Source: Patescibacteria group bacterium (GTDB lineage Bacteria > Patescibacteriota > Minisyncoccia > Portnoybacterales > GWB1-42-6). Taken from it: a stretch of 19,475 bases of DNA. The stretch's first letter is position 1, and every line of letters begins with the position of its first letter. The DNA lies in assembly GCA_018826025.1 (NCBI GenBank), contig JAHKAK010000095.1, forward strand, positions 1 through 19,475. Direction: 5' to 3'. A model generated the notes under the pieces. It saw nothing but the letters and a program-made list of their open reading frames with translations, ran no database searches and had not been told where the DNA came from. Made by a program: the position numbers and the translations under genes. Below, piece after piece: positions 1 to 4,571 of the stretch.

Positions 1-363
1 CTCTGGTGCGTTTTTCAACCGCATCAATATCAGCGGACGTATAAATTATTTGAGCAATTTACTGAATCTTTTGCCGATGCCGATAAAGCAATAATTTTGC
101 CGATATACAGTGTGGCGGGCCGAGAGGACGAGGAGATAAAAAGGAAGGTGAGCTCGGAGAAACTGGCGGAAGCGATTAGCGCAAGTCAAAAGTCAAAAGT
201 CAAAAGTCAAAAGTATAATTTAAAAAATCAAGAGGTAATGTTTATGAAAAACTTTGATGAAGCGGCGGCGTATTTGAAACAAAATTTACAAGCTGGCGAT
301 ATTTGCGTGATCATGGGGGCAGGGGATATCTATAAGCTCACGAATCAACTGTTAATTAAGTGA
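1..363 (+). CDS. murC: UDP-N-acetylmuramate--L-alanine ligase, C-terminal part
   Basis: MurC adds L-alanine to UDP-MurNAc with ATP, the first amino-acid step of cytoplasmic peptidoglycan precursor synthesis. The reading frame is open from base 1, so the gene begins upstream of the window; 120 C-terminal residues are visible, ending in TGA at 361-363. Recognisable Mur-ligase C-domain pieces are VFQPHQYQRT (residues 5-14 of the fragment; usual form FQPHRYSRT), PIYSVAGRE just after the middle of the first third, and GDICVIMGAGDIYKL near the end, typical of MurC and not of MurD/E/F. Between the helix EKLAEAI and the next conserved block there is an extra lysine/serine/glutamine-rich stretch encoded by a heptanucleotide repeat (184-214). 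The two sides remain in frame, so the gene looks intact. The 3' neighbour is separated by about 200 bases and has its own promoter candidate. Confidence 0.93.
   Translation, partial: LWCVFQPHQYQRTYKLFEQFTESFADADKAIILPIYSVAGREDEEIKRKVSSEKLAEAISASQKSKVKSQKYNLKNQEVMFMKNFDEAAAYLKQNLQAGDICVIMGAGDIYKLTNQLLIK
184..214 (+). repeat. heptanucleotide tandem repeat (AGTCAAA) inside murC
   Basis: Four exact tandem copies of the 7-mer AGTCAAA plus a partial AGT. Because 7 is not a multiple of 3, each copy is read in a different frame, giving a Ser/Gln/Lys/Val-rich stretch. It lies in a poorly conserved loop of the MurC C-terminal domain. Gain or loss of one copy would shift the frame and remove the last ~50 residues. 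Confidence 0.9.
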
Positions 364-427
364 GTATAAAACGAATTTTATGCGTATTTTATTTGTGAGC
401 AATTCGTGCCGATTAGTATTTTATCGT

Positions 428-485
428 TATCCCCGTTAGAAATTTGGGCATTCTTTATTAGCTTTAATAATTTCTAACGAGGATA
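428..485. repeat. inverted repeat, 17-bp arms
   Basis: Left arm 428-444 and right arm 469-485 are reverse complements except for one position (C433 against A480); the spacer is 24 nt. The inner 11 bp (CGTTAGAAATT) are perfect. No T-run follows, so it is not an obvious terminator for murC, although an mRNA 3'-end hairpin is possible. A 15-base part of the right arm (TTTAATAATTTCTAA, 463-477) recurs at 1107-1121. Confidence 0.7.
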
Positions 486-502
486 TCCACAGGCCTAAGA
501 TA

Positions 503-530
503 TTGCGTCTGTGCCGTGAGATGTTATGAT
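503..530 (+). promoter_or_regulatory. candidate sigma-70 promoter for the small membrane peptide
   Basis: TTGCGT (503-508), a 16-nt spacer and TATGAT (525-530), preceded by TG at 522-523 in the extended -10 arrangement (TGn). The predicted start of transcription near 537 lies about 23 nt before the ATG at 560. Assigned by consensus match only. Confidence 0.4.
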
Positions 531-559
531 AAATGCATAATTAACTAAACACCTCCAAT

Positions 560-724
560 ATGATGTGGTTATACGCCGTCATAGTTTTGGTTATTATCGC
601 CGGAATTGTTTGGTGGGCGATGAAGGAAAAAGATGATGACAGCGGCAATCAAAGCACGCCGCCTTTTTCTTCGTCTGAGCCGCCGGCCGGCAGCAATAAT
701 CCCCAGTCGCCTCAACAGCAATAA
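560..724 (+). CDS. small single-pass membrane peptide (54 aa), unknown function
   Basis: The product starts MMWLYAVIVLVIIAGIVWWA, a hydrophobic segment of about 20 residues, then has a charged turn (KEKDDD, residues 22-27) and a low-complexity Ser/Pro/Gln tail ending PQQQ. This is the expected form of a one-helix membrane peptide with a short disordered tail. Support for a real gene: a clear transmembrane helix right at the start codon, an extended -10 promoter candidate upstream, and a hairpin-plus-T-run terminator whose left arm overlaps the last codons. There is no Shine-Dalgarno sequence; two ATGs are adjacent (560 and 563) and either could be used. I do not recognise a family. It is a single-gene transcription unit between murC and the surface-protein pair. 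Confidence 0.65.
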   Translation: MMWLYAVIVLVIIAGIVWWAMKEKDDDSGNQSTPPFSSSEPPAGSNNPQSPQQQ

Positions 725-740
725 TTTTTTGCTGTTTTTT
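714..740 (+). terminator. rho-independent terminator after the small membrane peptide
   Basis: Arms AACAGCAA (714-721) and TTGCTGTT (729-736) form an 8-bp stem, and a T-run closes the site at 740. The left arm uses the final Gln codons of the peptide, so the terminator is built into the end of the gene. Confidence 0.75.
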
Positions 741-1252
741 ATTTAGTGATTTTTATTCAGAGGGTTTTGTTTGGGTTGTTTTACGGATTATTATCGGTGA
801 AGAATGAAAGATGAGGGGGGTGGTTTTAATAAATAATTTTGGAGCTTGAATAAAGTCTTTGCCAAGGCCAACGCCTTTGGCCGCTTGAATTTAGCAGCCA
901 AAAGTGCTCCCCAAGTTTTTCACCATTGACAGGCAGAACAGGCGTTTTAAACTATAAGAAGGTAATATAGAAATTTTAAAACTTATTTGTCTTAGCGGTT
1001 TTTATCCGTAAGGATTTTATATTTAAATCCCGTCAAAAATTATTAAACAAACCCTTAGTCTATAAGAAATATTTATAGATAGATAAATTTTTATCAAAAT
1101 AAAGGATTTAATAATTTCTAATGGGGTGAAGGTCGATAAAATCACGCACGAATTAAAAATTAATCAGTTAGCAAAAAATAAATGATGGAACGCGCGAATC
1201 AGAAAAGATTAATCTCTGATTCGTTTGATTCATCAAATTAAGTAAAAATTAA
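741..1252. other. 512-base stretch without a recognised gene
   Basis: AT-rich, with no open frame that looks coding on either strand. What can be seen: a bulged hairpin at 861-881 (GCCAAGGC against GCCTTTGGC), an isolated TTGACA at 927-932 without a well-spaced -10 box, the 15-base repeat at 1107-1121, and a hairpin at 1195-1223 just before the surface-protein gene. The length and the hairpins suggest a regulatory leader or a decayed region, but no known RNA class was recognised. Confidence 0.5.
1195..1223. repeat. perfect 9-bp hairpin in the leader of the surface-protein operon
   Basis: CGAATCAGA (1195-1203) and TCTGATTCG (1215-1223) with an 11-nt loop. A second small palindrome, TTTGA/TCAAA, follows at 1224-1237. 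The hairpin ends 29 nt before the ATG at 1253. There is no T-run after it, so an operator or an mRNA leader structure is more likely than a terminator. Confidence 0.6.
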
Positions 1253-2137
1253 ATGAAAAAATTCATTAAATCAAGGTCAACTTGGGAAATTCTGATGGTT
1301 TCCTTGCTGGCCTTTTTCGCTACCGTCGGCGTGGTGCTGGCGACAACGACCATTGGCACGAATATCACTACGGATGGCTCTATCTACGCCACGAGTACTC
1401 TGTATGTTGACGGGGCGACAACCCTTAACAATACCGTTACTGTGTCCGCGGCGAACCTAAAAGTTTCTACTGGTTACGGCTTAGATTCAACTGGCGCAGT
1501 GTTGAATCTTGGCACGACCACAGCCACTACCATAAACATTGGTTCAACCGGCGCGACAGTTGCTATTCGAGGCAATATGACTTTCCCGACTGCTTACGGC
1601 TTGGATTCATCTGGTGCCGTGTTAAATATCGGCACAACTACAGCCACCACTATAAACATTGGCTCTGTTAGTGCTACGGTCGCTCTTAAAGGAAATATGA
1701 CTTTTCCGACCGGTTACGGCATAGACGCGGTTAGCGGTGTCTTAAACATTGGCACGACTACGGCTACCCAAGTCAACATTGGCAGTGCCAGCGGCCCAGT
1801 TGTTATGACCAATTCTTCCTCAACCTTAGCTAATTTTGGCAGCGGCACGACGGTCTCGGGATTATTGTGGGGAACATGCGCGGTAGATCCGCAGAGTATC
1901 ACAGCGGCGACTAGCAGCGCGGTGAGCACGAGTTGCGCCGCTACTGGCATGACAAGCAGCTATAAAGTTTTTGTTACTCCGCCGGCTGATACCATCTCTG
2001 GTGATAATTGGCTGGTATTTGAAGGCGCGTCAGCTTCTACTACGGCGGGTTATATTGAGATTACTCTTTTTAACGCGTCTACCACTGCGAGTATTGATGG
2101 GCCATCAAGAACTTGGTCGTGGATGGCTATAAAATAA
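1253..2137 (+). CDS. secreted repeat (predicted beta-solenoid) surface protein
   Basis: A 294-residue exported protein. The N-terminus has basic residues (KKFIKSR) and a hydrophobic stretch at about 13-30 ending VVLA, a likely signal peptide or anchor with cleavage near residue 30. Residues 75-190 hold three copies of a 40-residue repeat, each starting YGLD/YGID, then VLN(L/I)GTTTAT, INIGS, and in the first two NMTFPT; alternating hydrophobic/Thr-Gly patterns of this kind are seen in phage tail-fibre and bacterial fibre beta-solenoids. The C-terminal part (residues 205-294) is non-repetitive with two cysteines (209, 228), Thr/Ser-rich, and ends in SRTWSWMAIK, perhaps a capping or binding domain. 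No sortase motif or C-terminal membrane anchor is visible. It has no Shine-Dalgarno sequence and is 21 nt from the next secreted-protein gene, so both are probably one operon. Function unknown; a surface fibre or adhesin is inference. Confidence 0.8.
   Translation: MKKFIKSRSTWEILMVSLLAFFATVGVVLATTTIGTNITTDGSIYATSTLYVDGATTLNNTVTVSAANLKVSTGYGLDSTGAVLNLGTTTATTINIGSTGATVAIRGNMTFPTAYGLDSSGAVLNIGTTTATTINIGSVSATVALKGNMTFPTGYGIDAVSGVLNIGTTTATQVNIGSASGPVVMTNSSSTLANFGSGTTVSGLLWGTCAVDPQSITAATSSAVSTSCAATGMTSSYKVFVTPPADTISGDNWLVFEGASASTTAGYIEITLFNASTTASIDGPSRTWSWMAIK
1475..1834 (+). repeat. three tandem 120-bp coding repeats
   Basis: Units at about 1475-1594, 1595-1714 and 1715-1834 encode the 40-residue repeats of the surface protein. 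Units 1 and 2 are the most alike at DNA level; unit 3 has diverged toward its end. The close DNA similarity suggests fairly recent tandem duplication or gene conversion. Confidence 0.8.
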
Positions 2138-2158
2138 TAAGCTAAACAGTTAAAAATT

Positions 2159-3571
2159 ATGAGAAAAAATATTCTAATAACTGTCTTGGCTTTATTGGTT
2201 TTCGCTTTGCCCGTATTGGCGGCGGTGACGGATTTTACGGCGGATGGAAATATCGTGGTGTCGGGCGTGACGCTGTATGGAGGGAGCACAACTGACAATT
2301 TGCTGATTTTGGACACGTCAACATCTGAATCGTTTAATTTTGCCAGCGGCGTGTTCACGGTGACCAATCCCGGTTCAGCCTTTAAAGTTGGTTCAGCAGA
2401 AAGCACGGTCAAATCCGTTTATGTCTTGAAGAGCGGCGTTGAGGTAGCTTGCGCGACCAATCCGACGCCGGGAACAAGTTACGTCACCCTGCCGACTACC
2501 GCAGCGGATTATATAGTTTATCCATCAACTGCCACTGGTTTTGCCACCACTGATTGTTGTTCATCGGTTTCGCAAGCGGCCACCTATAACGCGTTCCCGA
2601 CTTGCGGACCAGCCACTTGTATTAGCGGTTATTATGTTTCCGGCGCCAGTTGCGTACAAATCGCGGGAGGCGGCGTATCGGGTAGCAGTGGTAGCGGCGG
2701 CAGTTCCTCAGTGACTAATATAGGGTTAGTTTCCATGCCAACAACCGCTACCGGCCAAGTAACGGCGACAGCAGCAGGCGGCGGTAAAACAACTTTAACC
2801 ACCCCCGCCGGCGCCACGGCCACGGTTCAATTGCCGATAAACGCGGTTAGTTCAGACACGGTGATAACCATTACTCAAGTAGCCGATACCGCTGCCGCAA
2901 TAGCTAACGAAGTGGCGGCCGTGCCAGCGACATTGCTGATGGTGGGTAATTCCATCTATAGCTTTAGCGCGATGAGCGGCACGACTAACATCACTGCCTT
3001 TAACCAGAATATCACCCTAACCTTCACCTATACCGACGCCCAAATCGCCGGACTGGCCGAATCGGCTTTAACAGTTTATTACTGGAACACGGCCACTTCA
3101 GCGTGGACAGCTTTAACGACAACGGTTAACGCCGCTACCAACACTTTGACGGTGACCACCAATCACTTTACCGATTTCGCGATTTTGGGTTCGCCAGGGC
3201 AAGATATACCTGAAGGCGCCTTAATCAGGGCCATCAACGACATTGATGTTTATATCGTTAAATACATGGGTTCAAAGCAATTCAAGCGATTGATTTTAAG
3301 CCCGTCAGTCTTTAACAGTTACGAGCATCTAAAGTGGGGAGATGTGCTGGACGTAGACAAGAGCGTAGTTGACTCTTTTACGACTTCCGAATTAGTCAGA
3401 ACGGTTAATGATACCAAAGTCTATAAGCTTTATCCGGCCGGGGATACGGGTCAAAAGCGCTGGGTTCAAACGGCGGAGGGCTTTAACCGAATGGGATTTG
3501 ACTGGGATGCAATTTATGAAATTAACGCAGTTGACCGGAATTCCTACGTCACCGGCGCTAATATTGAATAG
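2159..3571 (+). CDS. secreted multidomain surface protein with C-terminal VY-repeat domains
   Basis: A 470-residue exported protein. Signal peptide: residues 1-21, with cleavage likely after VLA. Residues 22-90 resemble the mature start of the preceding gene product (DGNIVVSG, TLYGGST). Residues 97-166 carry a Cys cluster (C98, C133, C134, C149, C154, C165), possible disulfides. Residues 170-185 are a Gly/Ser linker. Residues ~190-344 form a beta-rich domain with TTPAGATATVQLP and YYWNTATSAW followed by TTNHFTDFAILG, the form of a ZU5-like or related module in bacterial surface proteins. Residues ~353-466 hold two repeats with VYIV/VYKL, KR(L/W), FN, W and a Tyr/Gly end; the same repeat appears about four times in the amidase-SpoIID protein at 4572-7241. 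It is 21 nt after the fibre-like gene and followed by a strong terminator. Exact function unknown; envelope-exposed scaffold is inference. Confidence 0.8.
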   Translation: MRKNILITVLALLVFALPVLAAVTDFTADGNIVVSGVTLYGGSTTDNLLILDTSTSESFNFASGVFTVTNPGSAFKVGSAESTVKSVYVLKSGVEVACATNPTPGTSYVTLPTTAADYIVYPSTATGFATTDCCSSVSQAATYNAFPTCGPATCISGYYVSGASCVQIAGGGVSGSSGSGGSSSVTNIGLVSMPTTATGQVTATAAGGGKTTLTTPAGATATVQLPINAVSSDTVITITQVADTAAAIANEVAAVPATLLMVGNSIYSFSAMSGTTNITAFNQNITLTFTYTDAQIAGLAESALTVYYWNTATSAWTALTTTVNAATNTLTVTTNHFTDFAILGSPGQDIPEGALIRAINDIDVYIVKYMGSKQFKRLILSPSVFNSYEHLKWGDVLDVDKSVVDSFTTSELVRTVNDTKVYKLYPAGDTGQKRWVQTAEGFNRMGFDWDAIYEINAVDRNSYVTGANIE

Positions 3572-3596
3572 ATAATAAAGTCTCGCCAAGACTAAA

Positions 3597-3626
3597 AATA
3601 CTCCTGCATTTGCGGGAGTATTTTTT
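3597..3626 (+). terminator. strong rho-independent terminator of the surface-protein operon
   Basis: Arms AATACTCCTGC and GCGGGAGTATT (one G-T pair) with a very short loop, followed by a run of six T (3621-3626). It lies 25 nt after the stop of the second surface-protein gene. Confidence 0.92.
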
Positions 3627-3668
3627 ATTACATTTACTCAAAATCAAATAAGCCATTCGATCAGCACA

Positions 3669-3703
3669 TCACATTATCATTGCTATAGCAGAGATAATGT
3701 GAC
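3669..3703. promoter_or_regulatory. dyad element, copy 1 (putative operator before the PaaX-like gene)
   Basis: Two concentric palindromes share one centre (3685.5): outer arms TCACATTATC (3669-3678) and GATAATGTGA (3693-3702), and a central GCTATAGC (3682-3689). The element ends 11 nt before the ATG of the PaaX-like gene. A second copy at 4476-4510 matches 34 of 35 bases (C3678 against T4485). Its position against the start codon is what an autoregulatory operator would have; binding by the neighbouring protein is inferred. Confidence 0.75.
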
Positions 3704-3708
3704 ATACT
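3680..3708 (+). promoter_or_regulatory. weak candidate promoter overlapping dyad copy 1
   Basis: TTGCTA (3680-3685), a 17-nt spacer and CATACT (3703-3708), each matching four of six consensus bases. If real, the -35 lies at the centre of the dyad and transcription would start close to the ATG at 3715 (nearly leaderless), so a protein bound to the dyad would block RNA polymerase. Confidence 0.3.
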
Positions 3709-3714
3709 TTATTT

Positions 3715-4239
3715 ATGAAAAGAAACGAAATTGGTGAAAAAATTTTATCAGGTCTTTGCGATTTATTTTCAACTGCCGAAATAATTTTTTCGCGTGACAG
3801 TTTGTGGAAAAAAATGCAAAGACTCGGAGGCGCGCCGGATCGTCGATCGTTTATGAGGTCATTCAATAGCTTGCAAAGAAGCGGTTTTTGGCGTCTGTCT
3901 AAAAAGGGAAGTTATCAGCTGACCACAAAAGGTATAGCTAAACTTGAACGGCTAGGATTTAGCAGGTCAATCAAAAAACAAAAATGGGATGGTTTATGGC
4001 GGATAATAATTTTTGATATTTCCGAGGATAAAAAAGCCGCCAGAGAAGCTTTGCGGCAAAAATTGAAAAGATTTGGTTTCTATCATTTGCAAAAAAGCGT
4101 TTTTGTTCTTCCCTATGATTGCGAGAAAGAAATAGCGGCGCTAGCAGATTTTTTTGAGGCGAATGATAGCATTGAATACATAACAGCGAAAACATTGGGA
4201 AATAAAGAGCGAGAGATTAAGGACTTTTTTAATTTATAG
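3715..4239 (+). CDS. PaaX-like winged-helix regulator with Cas2-like C-terminal domain
   Basis: A 174-residue protein in two parts. Residues ~5-80 form a winged-helix DNA-binding region: SLWKKMQRLG, then RRSFMRSFNSLQRSGF as recognition helix, then a wing (LSKKGSYQLTTKG). Residues ~90-172 form a ferredoxin-like domain of the Cas2/PaaX-C type: WDGLWRIIIFDISE with D101 at the place of the Cas2 metal-binding Asp, LRQKLKRFGFYHLQKSVFV, and the final strand around EYITAKTLG. In PaaX regulators this fold is a ligand/dimer domain and not a CRISPR nuclease; no CRISPR array or cas1 is in the window. The gene is a single-gene unit: a terminator lies before it, a dyad element immediately before the ATG, a block of GC-rich palindromes after it, and a second dyad before the next gene. 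Autoregulation and control of the downstream hydrolase gene are inferred. Misannotation as Cas2 is the likely alternative label. Confidence 0.82.
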   Translation: MKRNEIGEKILSGLCDLFSTAEIIFSRDSLWKKMQRLGGAPDRRSFMRSFNSLQRSGFWRLSKKGSYQLTTKGIAKLERLGFSRSIKKQKWDGLWRIIIFDISEDKKAAREALRQKLKRFGFYHLQKSVFVLPYDCEKEIAALADFFEANDSIEYITAKTLGNKEREIKDFFNL

Positions 4240-4297
4240 AAGTTGGATTTATAAAAATAATCAATCCAGAGTGAAATATTTTATTCTCCTTCGCCGA

Positions 4298-4461
4298 ATC
4301 CCCCGCAGCTTGCTGCGGGGGATGCCCGGCCTTCGCAGCCGAAGCGGCAGCTTCGGCGGAGTAGGCAAGGCGAGGAGAACCCTTCCGTAGCCTTGGCAAA
4401 GAAGGGCTTGCCGCTTCGGAAGAATTTCGCTAAGCTCCCCGCAGTTTACTGCGGGGAGCTT
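4298..4461. repeat. block of GC-rich palindromic (REP-like) hairpins
   Basis: Three perfect hairpins lie here: 4298-4323 (12-bp arms, ATCCCCCGCAGC, loop TT), 4338-4357 (GCCGAAGC, 8 bp) and 4432-4461 (14-bp arms, AAGCTCCCCGCAGT, loop TT). Between them, GGCAAGGC and GCCTTGGC-like pieces can also pair. The GC content is far above the surroundings, and the first and third share the CCCCGCAG core, which points to one dispersed palindrome family. Open frames across it on the minus strand are repeat-derived and not counted as genes. Confidence 0.85.
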
Positions 4462-4473
4462 CATATTTTGCTT

Positions 4474-4511
4474 CGTCACATTATTATTGCTATAGCAGAG
4501 ATAATGTGACG
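4474..4511. promoter_or_regulatory. dyad element, copy 2 (before the amidase-SpoIID gene)
   Basis: Arms CGTCACATTAT (4474-4484) and ATAATGTGACG (4501-4511) share a centre (4492.5) with GCTATAGC (4489-4496). The 35 bases 4476-4510 match copy 1 (3669-3703) with one difference, and the dyad extends two pairs further out. It lies about 45 bp upstream of the TATAAT box of the hydrolase gene. It may be an operator for the PaaX-like protein, or one end of a repeat-bounded cassette. Confidence 0.75.
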
Positions 4512-4553
4512 TCAAGAGGGAAACTTTAGATGGTTTTTTCTTCTGATTTTTTG

Positions 4554-4562
4554 TGTTATAAT
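4554..4562 (+). promoter_or_regulatory. extended -10 promoter of the amidase-SpoIID gene
   Basis: TG at 4554-4555, one base, then a perfect TATAAT (4557-4562). No good -35 is seen, as is usual for extended -10 promoters. Transcription would start near 4568-4570, and ATG follows at 4572, so the mRNA would be almost leaderless. This argues for the start at 4572 and against the in-frame ATG at 4530, which would put the promoter inside the coding region. Confidence 0.55.
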
Positions 4563-4571
4563 CAACCTGGG

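Noticed and set aside
361..363. TGA as glycine codon (Gracilibacteria/SR1 code)
   Set aside because: murC and the GT2 gene at 11674-12723 end naturally at TGA at the expected protein length, and no recognised gene has an internal TGA.
841..911. tRNA-like or other structured RNA of about 71 nt (GGAGC/GCTCC closing stem with an inner hairpin)
   Set aside because: There is no TTCGA-type T-loop, no anticodon stem at the right place and only 5 bp of acceptor-like pairing; no known RNA class matches.
3715..4239. Cas2 protein as sign of a CRISPR-Cas locus
   Set aside because: The Cas2-like part is fused to a winged-helix domain as in PaaX regulators, and no cas1, other cas gene or repeat-spacer array is present in the window. 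The two dyads are only two copies, 807 bp apart.
3669..4511. Insertion sequence bounded by the dyads
   Set aside because: No transposase gene lies inside and no target-site duplication is visible; kept only as an alternative explanation within the finding on the dyads.
4261..4515. 84-codon minus-strand open frame across the GC-rich palindromes
   Set aside because: It reads through three hairpins and the dyad element; open frames of this type come from the repeat sequence itself.
4530..4571. Upstream ATG as start of the amidase-SpoIID gene
   Set aside because: It would place a perfect extended -10 box inside the coding region and put 14 non-basic residues before the signal peptide.
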